Below, in pieces: positions 8,990 through 17,251 of a stretch of DNA of 64,000 bases. A program made the position numbers and the translations under genes. How positions within the stretch are numbered: the first letter of the stretch is position 1; every line of letters starts with the position of its first letter. The notes beneath the pieces were generated by a model, which did not search any database, had not been told where the DNA came from, and saw only the letters and a list, made by a program, of their open reading frames with translations. The stretch spans positions 310,001-374,000 of the forward strand of contig NZ_JADPMV010000002.1 of assembly GCF_018398425.1 (NCBI RefSeq). Direction: 5' to 3'. Source of the DNA: Pseudomonas lalucatii (GTDB taxonomy: Bacteria; Pseudomonadota; Gammaproteobacteria; Pseudomonadales; Pseudomonadaceae).

Positions 8990-9841
8990 ATGCTGACCGT
9001 CAACCTGGGGCCACTGACCCTGGCCGTCCCCCACCTGCTGCTGCTCGGCGGCCTGCTGCTGGCGATGCTGAGCGGCTGGTGGGCCGGCCGGGCCAGCGCC
9101 CGCAACCCCGAACCCCAGTTGTTCCGCCTGCTGCTGGTCGCCTTGCTGGTGGCGCGCCTGGCCTTCGTGGCGAGCTATTTCGAGCATTACCTGGGCCAGC
9201 CGTGGAAGGTCGTGGACATCCGCGACGGCGGCTTCATCGCCTGGCCCGGGGTGATCGCCGCGCTGCTGCTGGGCGCCTGGCTGGCCTGGCGCGACCGCGG
9301 CCTGGCCAGGCCGCTCGGCGTGGCGCTGGCGGTCGGCGTGCTGAGCTGGGGGCTCGCCACGCTCGCCTGGCAGGCCCTGGAGCGCGGCACCCGCCTGCCC
9401 GAACTGGCGTTGCGCGACAGCCGCGGTGCCCCGGTCGCGCTGCAGGACTACCTGGGCAAGCCGCTGGTGATCAATCTCTGGGCGACCTGGTGCCCGCCGT
9501 GCCGACGGGAAATGCCGGTGCTGGCCGCGGCCCAGGCCAAGGAACCGGCCCTGACCTTCCTGTTCGTCAACCAGGGCGAGGGGCCGGGCGAGATCCGTCG
9601 CTTCCTCGACCGGGGCGGCCTGAAGCTGCAGAACGTCCTGCTCGACAGCGACGGCCGCCTCGGCCAGCAGGTCGGCTCCATGGCCCTGCCCACCACGCTG
9701 TTCTACGACGCCGCGGGACGCCAGGTCGGCAACCATCTCGGCGAGTTGTCCCATGCCAGTCTCGCCCGCGCCCTGGAGCGCCTGAAAGAGGCCGAACGCA
9801 GCACGACGGGGTCCGGGGCTTCGCGCCATCCCGCAGGGTAG
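8990..9841 (+). CDS. Membrane protein with Lgt-like N-terminus and TlpA thioredoxin domain
   Basis: A 283-residue protein. Residues 1-125 contain four hydrophobic helices (for example LLLLGGLLLAML and VALAVGVLSWGLATLAW), resembling the prolipoprotein diacylglyceryl transferase fold seen fused to thioredoxins in pseudomonads. Residues 140-270 form a TlpA/DsbE-like domain with the redox motif WATWCPPCRREMPVL and the cis-proline segment ALPTTLFYD. It should act as a thiol-disulfide reductase or oxidase on the periplasmic face of the inner membrane, perhaps keeping Cys-rich copper proteins (bufferin, cytochrome c) in the right state. A CopR box lies 300 bp upstream. The last 15 residues are low-complexity. 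Confidence 0.8.
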   Translation: MLTVNLGPLTLAVPHLLLLGGLLLAMLSGWWAGRASARNPEPQLFRLLLVALLVARLAFVASYFEHYLGQPWKVVDIRDGGFIAWPGVIAALLLGAWLAWRDRGLARPLGVALAVGVLSWGLATLAWQALERGTRLPELALRDSRGAPVALQDYLGKPLVINLWATWCPPCRREMPVLAAAQAKEPALTFLFVNQGEGPGEIRRFLDRGGLKLQNVLLDSDGRLGQQVGSMALPTTLFYDAAGRQVGNHLGELSHASLARALERLKEAERSTTGSGASRHPAG

Positions 9842-9907
9842 CCCCCTCGGCGCGACCGGGCAGGAGCGCCTGCGGCGCAGGCATCGCACGGCGTTCCACG
9901 GCAGCGC

Positions 9908-9938
9908 TTGACCTTGCCACGAGGTCAGGGTCGAAGCT
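9908..9938 (+). promoter_or_regulatory. CueR-type (MerR family) promoter
   Basis: A TTGACC -35 hexamer at 9908-9913 is followed by an interrupted inverted repeat (GACCTTGCC, then GGTCAGGGTC) and a weak -10 GAAGCT at 9933-9938 after a long 19-bp spacer. The TTGACCTTGCC start and the over-long spacer are typical of promoters activated by the copper sensor CueR. It lies just upstream of the CopZ-like gene. No cueR gene is in this window. Confidence 0.7.
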
Positions 9939-9975
9939 GCGGCCATGGCAATGGTGCCATTCAGCACGAGGACTG

Positions 9976-10179
9976 ATGATGTTCGCTCTAGACGTTTCCG
10001 GAATGGGTTGCGGCAGCTGTGTCAGCAAGATCACCAAGGCCATCCAGGCCCTGGACAGCCTGGCCAAGGTCGAGATCGACCGCGCGGCCGGCAAGGTGAA
10101 GGTGGAGAGCGCCGAGCGCCTGGAGGACATCCGCGCGGTGATCGAAGACCTGGGCTACCCCACGCAGCTCGGTACCTGA
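9976..10179 (+). CDS. CopZ-like copper chaperone (HMA domain)
   Basis: A 67-residue single heavy-metal-associated domain. The metal site is GMGCGSC near the N-terminus (residues 10-16) and the fold ends with the usual DLGYPTQL. There is no signal peptide, so it works in the cytoplasm, binding Cu(I) and handing it to an export ATPase or CueR. GAGGA just upstream of ATG 9976 supports this start; a second ATG follows at once at 9979. A CueR-type promoter precedes it. The cognate P-type ATPase is not in the window, so this is a free-standing chaperone unit. Confidence 0.87.
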   Translation: MMFALDVSGMGCGSCVSKITKAIQALDSLAKVEIDRAAGKVKVESAERLEDIRAVIEDLGYPTQLGT

Positions 10180-10229
10180 ACCGCAGACACCGCGGGGGCA
10201 GGGCTGCCGCGCGCTGAAGGCGGTGACAA

Positions 10230-10250
10230 GGGGAGTGACCAGCACTCCCC
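10230..10250. terminator. Hairpin between convergent chaperone and bufferin genes
   Basis: A perfect 8-bp inverted repeat (ggggagtg, five-base loop, cactcccc) lies between the stops of two converging genes. Only weak T runs follow on either side, so termination efficiency is uncertain. Confidence 0.45.
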
Positions 10251-10260
10251 CTGCCGGGTT

Positions 10261-10521
10261 TCACTCGCCGGCTTTGCCACCGGCCTCGTCGCACTTGGCC
10301 TGGGGCATCAGCTGAAAGCCCTGGCCCTTGCAGGCACCCTGGCCCTTGCAGGCGTTGGTGGCGGTCATGCAGTCGTTCTGGCCCTTGCAGGCGTTGACGC
10401 CGAAGCATTGCACGTCGGCGCTCTGCGCCTCCTGAGCCGCCTGCGCCGGCAGGGTGCTGAAGAGGCTGGCGGCGGCCAGCGCCAGGGCCGCGCCGGTGGT
10501 GGCGGTAGATTTGCTCGACAT
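10261..10521 (-). CDS. Periplasmic bufferin-type metallophore (BufA2-like)
   Basis: The 86-residue product starts [19 protein letters not shown] with a signal peptide ending near LPAQAA. The mature part is short and Cys-rich with repeated CKGQ blocks: [27 protein letters not shown] and a final AKCDEAGG. This repeat pattern fits the BufA2 class of small Cys-rich peptides that are exported and hold copper in the periplasm. BufA genes are normally followed by bufB (DUF692) and bufC (DUF2063), needed for maturation of other bufferins; here the gene stands alone. The open frame continues upstream to 10626, but that extension lacks a signal sequence and covers the promoter. CopR box 2 lies 153 bp upstream. 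Confidence 0.78.
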   Translation of the reverse strand: MSSKSTATTGAALALAAASLFSTLPAQAAQEAQSADVQCFGVNACKGQNDCMTATNACKGQGACKGQGFQLMPQAKCDEAGGKAGE

Positions 10522-10673
10522 GTCGCTCTCTCTTCTCGTTCGGGGTTGAGGTCGGCACCGGCACTCGCCGAACCAACCGGAAGAAACCCAGGCAACGCTG
10601 CCTGGCATGCCCTGGGGCATGGGCACGACAGTACAGAGGCAGGATGTAGCCGTTCAAGAATAAAAATGCTTCC

Positions 10674-10727
10674 TGACAGAACTGTAATGTCTAGCTCAGC
10701 GTTCTGACAGGCGCCGCTGGCTAAGGT
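10674..10727. promoter_or_regulatory. CopR box 2 with promoter elements
   Basis: TGACAGAACTGTAAT at 10674-10688 differs from boxes 1 and 3 at two positions. CTGACAGG at 10704-10711 and TAAGGT at 10722-10727 sit at exactly the distances seen for box 1. It lies between the divergent bufferin and PtrA-like genes and could drive both; the matched second element and -10 point rightward to the PtrA-like gene. Confidence 0.78.
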
Positions 10728-10801
10728 CTTCTCGAGCCTGAAGCTCCCCCGGACCAGCTCGCACGGTCCGTCGGCCCCCAACAGCTATCGAGGACAGTCA
10801 C

Positions 10802-10999
10802 ATGAAAACCCTGCAAACCCTCTTCGTCATTGGCGCCCTGAGCCTTTCCTCCCTGGCCATGGCCGAAGGCGGCGGCGACCGCACCTTCGCCCGCATGCAA
10901 GCGGCGGAAGCGGTCTCGACGCAGGTTGCCCAACAGCAGAAGGCCGCCGCACCGATGGCCGAAACCAGGACGACAAAGGCCGAACACGCCAAATGCTGA
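10802..10999 (+). CDS. ptrA: PtrA-like small exported copper-regulated peptide
   Basis: A 65-residue protein starting MKTLQTLFVIGALSLSSLA with a clear signal peptide cut near AMA-EGG. The mature peptide begins EGGGDRTFARMQAAEA and ends with a lone Cys. This N-terminal block is the mark of the PtrA family, whose P. aeruginosa member is strongly induced by copper through CopR and was first described as a repressor of type III secretion. Its precise molecular role in copper handling is not settled. CopR box 2 lies about 75 bp before the likely transcription start region, and box 3 lies just after the gene. Confidence 0.82.
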   Translation: MKTLQTLFVIGALSLSSLAMAEGGGDRTFARMQAAEAVSTQVAQQQKAAAPMAETRTTKAEHAKC

Positions 11000-11020
11000 T
11001 CGGCGCCCTGCCGCCCAACC

Positions 11021-11035
11021 TTACAGAAATGTAAT
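11021..11035. promoter_or_regulatory. CopR box 3 upstream of copA
   Basis: TTACAGAAATGTAAT is identical over all 15 bases to box 1. It lies between the PtrA-like gene and copA, 177 bp before the copA ATG. A TACGCT hexamer at 11065-11070 could be the -10, though the spacing (44) is not the 48 of the other two boxes. Expected to drive the copAB-cytochrome-DUF411 operon. Confidence 0.78.
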
Positions 11036-11211
11036 CAACCCCAAGGTTGGACTATGGCACCTTCTACGCTCGCTGAACCGCGCCCGCGCGGCACCGGCGG
11101 GCAAACGGGCAGGGATTCGGAAGCGCCCTGACTAACGCTGCTCCAACCTCGCGGCACAGGGAGGTTGGTCGCCCAGCACTGGTTTACTTCGATTGATTGG
11201 ACATAAACGGC

Positions 11212-13023
11212 ATGCAAGCGAAAACCTCGAGGCGAACATTCGTCAAAGGCCTGACCGCCGGCGGCATACTGGCCGGCCTGGGCCTGTGGCGCACACCGGT
11301 ATGGGCCGTCACCAGCCCAGGCCAGCCGACCATGCTGGCGGGCACCGACTTCGAGCTGTTCATCGGCGAGAGCCCGGTGAACATCACCGGCAAGGCCCGC
11401 ACCGCCATGACCATCAACGGCAGCTTGCCGGGCCCCCTCCTGCGCTGGCGCGAAGGCGACACCGTGACCCTGCGCGTGCGCAACCGCCTCAAGCAAGACA
11501 CCTCGATCCACTGGCACGGCATCATCCTGCCGGCCAACATGGATGGCGTGCCGGGCCTGAGCTTCCACGGCATCGCGCCCAACGGCATGTACGAATACAG
11601 GTTCAAGGTGCAGCAGAACGGCACCTACTGGTACCACAGCCACTCGGGACTGCAGGAGCAGGCCGGGGTCTACGGGCCGATCATCATCGATGCCAAGGAA
11701 CCGGAGCCCTTCCAGTACGACCGTGACTACGTGGTGATGCTCACCGACTGGACCGACGAGGACCCGAACCGCCTGATGGCCAAGCTGAAGAAGCAGTCGG
11801 ACTACTACAACTTCCACAAGCGCACCGTCGGCGACTTCATCGACGACGTCAGCGAGCAGGGTTGGGCGGCCGCCGTGGCCGATCGCAAGATGTGGGCCGA
11901 GATGAAGATGAGCCCCACCGACCTGGCCGACGTCAGCGGCTACACCTACACCTACCTGATGAACGGCCAGGCCCCCGACGGCAACTGGACCGGCCTGTTC
12001 AAACCGGGCGAGAAGCTGCGCCTGCGCTTCATCAACGGCTCGGCCATGAGCTACTTCGACGTGCGCATCCCCGGCCTGAAGATGACCGTGGTGGCCGCCG
12101 ACGGGCTGCACGTGGAGCCGGTCAGCGTCGACGAATTGCGCATCGCCGTGGCGGAAACCTATGACGTGCTAGTCGAGCCCGACAACGCCGAGGCCTACAC
12201 CATCTTCGCCCAGTCCATGGACCGCACCGGCTACGCCCGCGGCACCCTGGCCGTGCGCGACGGCCTGAGCGCCCCGGTGCCCGAGGTCGACCCACGCCCG
12301 CTGATCGGCATGGACGACATGGGCATGGACCATGGCAGCATGGGTGGCATGGACCACAGCCAGATGGCCGGCATGGATCACGGCAGCATGGCTGGCATGG
12401 ACCATAGCCAGATGGCCGGAATGGACCATGGCAGCATGGCCGGCATGGACCACAGCCAGATGGCAGGCATGGGCGCCATGGGCGCCATGGGCGGGCAGAT
12501 GCAAGCCCACCCGGCCTCCGAAACCAACAATCCGCTGGTCGACATGCAGACCATGATGCCCACCGCCAAGCTCGACGACCCGGGCATGGGCCTGCGCGAC
12601 AACGGCCGGCGGGTACTGACCTACGCCGATCTGAAGAGCACCTTCCCCGACCCGGACGGCCGCGAGCCGAGCCGGACCATCGAGCTGCACCTGACCGGGC
12701 ACATGGAGAAGTTCGCCTGGTCGTTCGACGGCATCAAGTTCTCCGACGCCGAGCCGCTGCGCCTGAAGTACGGCGAGCGCCTGCGCATCACCCTGGTCAA
12801 CGACACCATGATGACCCACCCCATCCACCTGCACGGCATGTGGAGCGACCTGGAGGACGACAACGGCAACTTCCGGGTGCGCAAGCACACCATCGACATG
12901 CCGCCGGGCTCCAAGCGCAGCTACCGGGTCACCGCCGACGCCCTGGGCCGCTGGGCCTACCACTGCCACCTGCTGCTGCACATGGAAATGGGCATGTTCC
13001 GTGAAGTGCGCGTGGACGAGTAA
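11212..13023 (+). CDS. copA: CopA periplasmic multicopper oxidase
   Basis: A 603-residue copper-resistance oxidase. It starts [14 protein letters not shown], a twin-arginine signal for export of the folded enzyme; a TTG five codons earlier (11197) is less likely. Copper ligands appear in the usual order: SIHWHG and WYHSHSG in domain 1, HPIHLHGMW and [12 protein letters not shown] in domain 3, so type 1, 2 and 3 sites look intact. Between domains 2 and 3 (residues about 370-425) lies a tandem Met/His repeat of the type [16 protein letters not shown], five or so copies, likely binding Cu(I). CopA oxidises Cu(I) and sequesters copper. First gene of a tight operon: copB starts 12 bp after the stop. 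Confidence 0.95.
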   Translation: MQAKTSRRTFVKGLTAGGILAGLGLWRTPVWAVTSPGQPTMLAGTDFELFIGESPVNITGKARTAMTINGSLPGPLLRWREGDTVTLRVRNRLKQDTSIHWHGIILPANMDGVPGLSFHGIAPNGMYEYRFKVQQNGTYWYHSHSGLQEQAGVYGPIIIDAKEPEPFQYDRDYVVMLTDWTDEDPNRLMAKLKKQSDYYNFHKRTVGDFIDDVSEQGWAAAVADRKMWAEMKMSPTDLADVSGYTYTYLMNGQAPDGNWTGLFKPGEKLRLRFINGSAMSYFDVRIPGLKMTVVAADGLHVEPVSVDELRIAVAETYDVLVEPDNAEAYTIFAQSMDRTGYARGTLAVRDGLSAPVPEVDPRPLIGMDDMGMDHGSMGGMDHSQMAGMDHGSMAGMDHSQMAGMDHGSMAGMDHSQMAGMGAMGAMGGQMQAHPASETNNPLVDMQTMMPTAKLDDPGMGLRDNGRRVLTYADLKSTFPDPDGREPSRTIELHLTGHMEKFAWSFDGIKFSDAEPLRLKYGERLRITLVNDTMMTHPIHLHGMWSDLEDDNGNFRVRKHTIDMPPGSKRSYRVTADALGRWAYHCHLLLHMEMGMFREVRVDE

Positions 13024-13035
13024 GGAAAGCAACCG

Positions 13036-14076
13036 ATGAACAACTCATTGAACACAGCAAGACGGGTCGGCGGCGCCCTGGCGCTCGCCCTGGGCGTGAC
13101 CGGCGCCGGCATGGCCAGCGCCGCCGAGCAGATGGATCACGCGCAGATGGACCATGGGGCCATGGGCCACGGCAGCGTGCAGCCGGCACCCCAGCAGCCT
13201 AAGACCATGGATCACAGCCAGATGGACCACGGGGCCATGGGCCACGGCAGCGTGCAGCCGACGCCCCAGCCGCCTAAGACCATGGACCACAGCCAGATGG
13301 ACCACGGGGCCATGGGCCACGGTGCCGCGCCCCCGGCTAGCCGTGCGCCGACGCCCACCACGAGCAGTCGCACGCCGATCCCGGTGCTCACCGATGCCGA
13401 CCGCGCCGCCGCATTCCCGCCGCTGCCCGGCCATGCCGTGCACGACAAGATGCTCAACTGGCACCTGCTGTTCGAACAACTGGAGTACCAGGACGCCGAC
13501 GAAGGCAGCGTGCTCAGTTGGGATGCCTCCGCCTGGATCGGCGGCGACATCGACCGCCTGTGGCTGCGCTCGGAGGGTGAGCGAACCAATGGCATGACCG
13601 AAGAGGCCGAGCTCCAGGCACTCTGGGGCCACGCCATCGGCCCCTGGTGGGAGCTGGTGGGCGGCGTGCGCCAGGACTTCGAACCGGGCTCGCCGCAGAC
13701 CTGGGGCGCCTTCGGCATCCAGGGCATGCCGCTCTACGGCCTGGAATTCGAGGCCACCGGTTTCGTCGGCGAGCAAGGACAGAGCGCCCTGCGCCTGGAG
13801 GGTGACTACGACATGCTGCTGACCAACCGGCTGATCCTGCAGCCCACCGCCGAGCTGAATTTCTACGGCAGGAACGACCACGAGCGCGGCGTCGGCTCCG
13901 GCCTGGCCAACAGCGAAGTCGGCCTGCGCCTGCGCTACGAGATCCGCCGCGAGTTCGCCCCCTATGTCGGGGTGACCTGGAATCGCGCTTACGGCAATAC
14001 CGCCGATATGCTCCGCGAGGAAGGCGGCGACGTCAGCGAGGCCCGGCTGGTGGCCGGTATCCGGATGTGGTTCTGA
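13036..14076 (+). CDS. copB: CopB outer-membrane copper resistance protein
   Basis: The 346-residue protein has a signal peptide (cut near ASA-AEQ), then a Met/His-rich segment of about 75 residues built from a near-identical 23-24 residue unit present twice plus partial copies (core [18 protein letters not shown]). The rest is the CopB/PcoB beta-barrel: [14 protein letters not shown] at its start, [20 protein letters not shown], and a C-terminal aromatic end RMWF typical of outer-membrane proteins. It works with CopA in binding or sequestering periplasmic copper. Only 9 bp separate it from the cytochrome gene. The repeats are almost exact at DNA level, suggesting recent duplication. Confidence 0.93.
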   Translation: MNNSLNTARRVGGALALALGVTGAGMASAAEQMDHAQMDHGAMGHGSVQPAPQQPKTMDHSQMDHGAMGHGSVQPTPQPPKTMDHSQMDHGAMGHGAAPPASRAPTPTTSSRTPIPVLTDADRAAAFPPLPGHAVHDKMLNWHLLFEQLEYQDADEGSVLSWDASAWIGGDIDRLWLRSEGERTNGMTEEAELQALWGHAIGPWWELVGGVRQDFEPGSPQTWGAFGIQGMPLYGLEFEATGFVGEQGQSALRLEGDYDMLLTNRLILQPTAELNFYGRNDHERGVGSGLANSEVGLRLRYEIRREFAPYVGVTWNRAYGNTADMLREEGGDVSEARLVAGIRMWF

Positions 14077-14085
14077 GGAGCTGAC

Positions 14086-14919
14086 ATGAAGAGAACAATC
14101 AAGACCCTGGTCGCCGCGAGCCTGGTCGGCGGGGCCGCGGCCACTGCCGGCGCCTACTTCGGCCTGGTCAACGTCGGAGCCGACGACCCGCATCTGCCGG
14201 CCGTGTACGCCTTCCTGAGCATGGCCCGCGATCGCTCCATCGAGGTGCGCTCGCGGGACATTCAGGTGCCCGACCTCGACGACCAGGAGCTGATCCGCGC
14301 CGGTGCCGGCAACTACAACTCGATGTGCATCGGCTGCCATTTGGCCCCCGGAGTCGCCGATACCGAGCTGAGCCAGGCGCTCTACCCGGCGCCGCCGAAC
14401 CTGGCCGAGATAGGCGTCGACGGCAACCCAGCAGCCGCCTTCTGGACCATCAAGCACGGCATCAAGGCCAGCGGCATGCCGGCCTGGGGCAAGAGCATGG
14501 CCGACCCTTACATCTGGGGCATGGTGGCCTTCCTGCAGCAGCTGCCGGAGCTCGATGCCCAGCAGTACCGGGCCCTGGTCGCTTCCAGCGGCGGCCACCA
14601 GCACGGTGGCGGCGAAACCGACATGCACAACCATGAGAATCAGCACGGCACGCCGGGCGACGGTCACCACGCCGGCGAGATGGCCGACATGAGCCATCAC
14701 GATGAGGCCGGCGATGACCACCATGCCGGCGAGGCAACCGCAGCCAGCCTCCACGATGGCGCGGCCGGCCAGCATGCCGCCGAACTGGCCAGCGCCGACG
14801 ATCACCATGCTGGCGAGATGCCGGGGGCCAGCCACCATGCCCCCCAGCCGGCGGCGGCCAAGCCCGCGACCAAGACCCACCTCCACGCCGATGGCAAGGA
14901 GCATGTCCATGCCCACTAA
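14086..14919 (+). CDS. Cytochrome c with His-rich C-terminal tail
   Basis: A 277-residue exported protein. An N-terminal hydrophobic signal or anchor (about residues 7-27) precedes one class I cytochrome c domain with the heme site CIGCH and a likely axial Met in ASGMPAWGKSM. From about residue 165 the sequence becomes a His-rich tail with more than twenty His in blocks such as DDHHAGE and GHHAGEMADMSHH, ending HVHAH. Similar cytochromes sit next to copAB in other pseudomonad copper clusters; a role in electron transfer to or from copper enzymes plus metal binding by the tail is inference. Its last 11 bases overlap the DUF411 gene. Confidence 0.88.
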   Translation: MKRTIKTLVAASLVGGAAATAGAYFGLVNVGADDPHLPAVYAFLSMARDRSIEVRSRDIQVPDLDDQELIRAGAGNYNSMCIGCHLAPGVADTELSQALYPAPPNLAEIGVDGNPAAAFWTIKHGIKASGMPAWGKSMADPYIWGMVAFLQQLPELDAQQYRALVASSGGHQHGGGETDMHNHENQHGTPGDGHHAGEMADMSHHDEAGDDHHAGEATAASLHDGAAGQHAAELASADDHHAGEMPGASHHAPQPAAAKPATKTHLHADGKEHVHAH

Positions 14920-15376
14920 ATCCAACCTGTACCGAGCCGGCATTCAGGCCACCGCCCTGGCCGCCCTGCTGTTCGGCGCCGCGGCGCAGGCCGCCGAGCC
15001 GCTGTCCATCGAGGTGCACCGCGACGCCAACTGCGGTTGCTGCAAAGCCTGGATCGCGCACCTGCAGGACAACGGCTTCACGGTCATCGACCATGTCGAG
15101 TCCGACATGGTCGCTGTCAAGCAGCGCCTCGGCGTGGCACCCCGCCTGGCCGCCTGCCACACCGCGGTGATCGACGGCAAGTTCGTCGAGGGCCATGTGC
15201 CGGCGGAGCAGATCATCGAGCTGAGCCAGCGCTCCGATCTGGTCGGCATCGCCGTGCCGGGCATGCCAATGGGCTCGCCCGGCATGGAAGTCGGCGACCG
15301 CCAACAGGCCTACCAGGTCATCGGCCTGACCCCGGCGGGCACCGACCAGGTGGTAGCCGACTATCCGGCGAACTAG
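14909..15376 (+). CDS. DUF411 periplasmic metal-binding protein
   Basis: A 155-residue protein beginning MPTKSNLYRAGIQATALAAL with a signal peptide ending near AQAA. The conserved DUF411 site NCGCCKAW lies near residue 35 of the precursor, followed by ACHTAVIDGKFVEGHVPAEQI and IAVPGMPMGSPGME. These proteins are found with copper resistance genes and are presumed to bind copper through the CxCC cysteines and the Met/His residues. AAGGAG at 14896-14901 sits seven bases before ATG 14909, favouring it over ATG 14903. It overlaps the cytochrome gene by 11 bases and is the last gene of the copA operon. Confidence 0.88.
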   Translation: MPTKSNLYRAGIQATALAALLFGAAAQAAEPLSIEVHRDANCGCCKAWIAHLQDNGFTVIDHVESDMVAVKQRLGVAPRLAACHTAVIDGKFVEGHVPAEQIIELSQRSDLVGIAVPGMPMGSPGMEVGDRQQAYQVIGLTPAGTDQVVADYPAN

Positions 15377-15490
15377 GCAATCGCGCCCCGCCGCGCAACA
15401 GCGCCCGGGGCCAGTTGACTACACTGAAGGCAAGACCGTCGTGCGCAGCTGCAGCCGCCATCCCGCGGCATGACTCGACGAGGGCAAAGC

Positions 15491-16081
15491 ATGGACTGGC
15501 ATACACATACCCCGAGTGCGCTCGCACCGGTTAAATGCCCGGCGCCAAGTCGGGCTTGGCCCCTGGCTATGGCCAGCCTGCTGCTCCTATTCCTGCAGAC
15601 CGCTGCCGCCGCGCCCCCTGCCGACCTAACGATCTGGCCCGAGCCGAAGACCGTAGCAGAGGTCGAATTTACCGATAGTCAGGGCAAGCCTCGCACTCTG
15701 GGCGACTTCCAGGGCCGGATCGTGCTGCTCAATGTCTGGGCCACCTGGTGCGCCCCCTGCCGCGAGGAGATGCCGACCCTGGACCGCCTGCAGGCACGGC
15801 TCGGCGGCGCCGACTTCCAGGTCCTGGCCCTCTCGGTCGACCCGGACGGGGAGCAGCTGGTGCGGGACTTCTATGCCGACATCGGCATCCAGCACCTCGC
15901 GTTGTACATCGACGAAACCGCCCAGGCCAATCGCAGCCTCGGTGCCTACGGCTTGCCGGCCACCCTGCTGCTCGACCGCCAGGGCCGGGAGCTGGGCCGG
16001 AAACTGGGCGCCGCCGAATGGGACAGCCCGGAGGTCATCGACTACCTGCGCGAACTGATGGCCACGCCCCAAGGGCATTAG
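15491..16081 (+). CDS. Exported TlpA-like thiol-disulfide oxidoreductase
   Basis: The protein has 196 residues from ATG 15491. A signal or anchor helix (LAMASLLLLFLQTAAAA, about residues 25-42) precedes a TlpA/ResA-type thioredoxin domain with redox motif NVWATWCAPCREEMPTL and the cis-proline segment YGLPATLLLDRQGRELGR. It probably keeps cysteines of exported metal proteins or apocytochrome c reduced; the partner cytochrome is the neighbour at 14086. It is 114 bp after the DUF411 gene, so it may have its own promoter. It converges with merR, 26 bp apart. Confidence 0.87.
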   Translation: MDWHTHTPSALAPVKCPAPSRAWPLAMASLLLLFLQTAAAAPPADLTIWPEPKTVAEVEFTDSQGKPRTLGDFQGRIVLLNVWATWCAPCREEMPTLDRLQARLGGADFQVLALSVDPDGEQLVRDFYADIGIQHLALYIDETAQANRSLGAYGLPATLLLDRQGRELGRKLGAAEWDSPEVIDYLRELMATPQGH

Positions 16082-16107
16082 ATGCGCGGCCGACGGCGCA
16101 CGCCGGC

Positions 16108-16536
16108 CTAGGCTCGGCTCGCAGTCGGGGCCTGGTCACCCGCTCCTCCGGCCAGCGCCTCGATAATGGGGCACGCCGCTGCACCCTCGTCGCCGCACTG
16201 CTCGACCAGCCTACCCAGCACCTGCCGCATCCTCGCCAGTTCGGCCATCTTCTGCTCGATCAGCGTCAACTTCCGCACCGCCAAGGCCCGCGTCTCGGCG
16301 CAGGCCCGCGCCTGGTCGAGGCCGAGCAGCCCCGCGATCTCCGCGAGGGTGAACCCCAGCGCCTGTGCCCGCTTGATGAAACACAGACGCCTGACCATCT
16401 CGAGCGGGTAGCGCCGCTGCCCCCCCGCAGGCTTGACCGGCTCGGCCAGCAAACCGCGCCGCTGGTAATAGCGGATCGTCTCGACACTCACCTCGGCGGC
16501 CTTGGCCAATCTGCCGATACTCAGTTCCGCCAGCAT
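16108..16536 (-). CDS. merR: MerR-family mercury-type regulator
   Basis: A 142-residue regulator with the MerR helix-turn-helix (LSIGRLAKAAEVSVETIRYYQRRGLL) and a long dimerisation helix. The three metal-binding cysteines of mercury MerR are in place: Cys79, Cys114 and Cys122 in CGDEGAAACPII. The gap between the last two is seven residues, one shorter than in Tn501 MerR, as in some chromosomal MerRs. It is divergent from merT across a mer-type operator. With a Hg(II) bridge it would bend the long-spacer promoter and switch on merT. The start MLAELSIGRL at 16536 is right next to the operator. Confidence 0.88.
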   Translation of the reverse strand: MLAELSIGRLAKAAEVSVETIRYYQRRGLLAEPVKPAGGQRRYPLEMVRRLCFIKRAQALGFTLAEIAGLLGLDQARACAETRALAVRKLTLIEQKMAELARMRQVLGRLVEQCGDEGAAACPIIEALAGGAGDQAPTASRA

Positions 16537-16545
16537 TCTTCCCCC

Positions 16546-16577
16546 TTGACTCCGTACCCAGGTACGGGATTTAGACT
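16546..16577 (+). promoter_or_regulatory. mer-type operator-promoter
   Basis: TTGACT (-35, 16546-16551) is followed by the perfect dyad CCGTACCCAGGTACGG (16552-16567) and a -10 TTAGAC or TAGACT beginning at 16571/16572. Dyad, 19-20 bp spacer and -35 correspond closely to the classic mer promoter. It controls merTP to the right and merR to the left. Confidence 0.88.
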
Positions 16578-16608
16578 GACTCCGTATACACAGGTTCAAG
16601 GAGTCGAC

Positions 16609-16956
16609 ATGACAGCCCTCACCGGGAAAGCCTCGCTGGTTGCGGCCGGTCTGGCGGCCATCGGTGCTTCGCTCTGCTGCGTCGCGCCGCTGCTGCTGCT
16701 GACACTGGGAGTCGGGGGAGCCTGGGTCGGCAGCCTGACGGCACTGGAAGTCTATCGGCCGTTCTTCGCCGCCTTGACCCTGCTGTTTCTCGGGCTGGCG
16801 TTTCACAGGCTCTACATCGAGCCACAGGCCTGTATTCCAGGCAAGTCCTGCGCCGCGCCGCGCATGCGCAGACAGCAGCGTCTGGTGTTCTGGATCACCA
16901 CGGTGCTCCTCCTCGGCCTGCTGGCCCTGCCCTGGCTTGCCCCGCTGCTTTACTGA
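16609..16956 (+). CDS. merT: MerT mercuric ion transporter
   Basis: A 115-residue inner-membrane protein with three helices, the size of Tn501 MerT. The Cys pair in helix 1 (SLCCVAPLLLL) takes Hg(II) from MerP, and the second pair lies in the loop after helix 2 (ACIPGKSCAAP). AAGGAG at 16598-16603 precedes ATG 16609. It is transcribed from the mer-type promoter and followed 12 bp later by merP. MerT normally delivers Hg(II) to a cytoplasmic reductase, which is missing here. Confidence 0.92.
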   Translation: MTALTGKASLVAAGLAAIGASLCCVAPLLLLTLGVGGAWVGSLTALEVYRPFFAALTLLFLGLAFHRLYIEPQACIPGKSCAAPRMRRQQRLVFWITTVLLLGLLALPWLAPLLY

Positions 16957-16968
16957 AGGAGATCAACC

Positions 16969-17244
16969 ATGCGCAACCCGCTGCTGACGATGCTGCTCAC
17001 CCTGCCGCTCATGGCAGCCGCCGAGACACCGAACCCCGTCACCCTCGAGATACCGAACATGAACTGCGGACTCTGCCCGATCACGGTCAAACAGGCCCTG
17101 CAGAAGGTGCCGGGCGTGGAAAACGTCCGGATCGACTTCGAACGCAAGACGGCCAGCGTTCGCTACGACCCCGATCGAGTCCAGCCCGAGGCGCTGATCG
17201 AAGCGACCGGCAATGCCGGTTATCCCGCCACGCTGCAGGAGTAG
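16969..17244 (+). CDS. merP: MerP periplasmic mercury-binding protein
   Basis: A 91-residue protein with a signal peptide (cut near MAAA-ET) and one heavy-metal-associated domain. The metal site reads NMNCGLCPITVKQAL, matching MerP of mercury operons (two cysteines spaced by two residues, then PITV), and the domain ends ATGNAGYPATL. It scavenges Hg(II) in the periplasm and passes it to MerT. It is 12 bp after merT, and the GDCCVxC gene starts 7 bp after its stop. Confidence 0.92.
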   Translation: MRNPLLTMLLTLPLMAAAETPNPVTLEIPNMNCGLCPITVKQALQKVPGVENVRIDFERKTASVRYDPDRVQPEALIEATGNAGYPATLQE

Positions 17245-17251
17245 CGCCAGG

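Noticed and set aside
12320..12480. CRISPR-like direct repeats
   Set aside because: The repeats are in-frame Met/His codon repeats within copA with no unique spacers.
13045..14943. 632-codon minus-strand open frame
   Set aside because: Antisense to copB and the cytochrome gene; its His/Val repeats are the mirror of the Met/His repeats.
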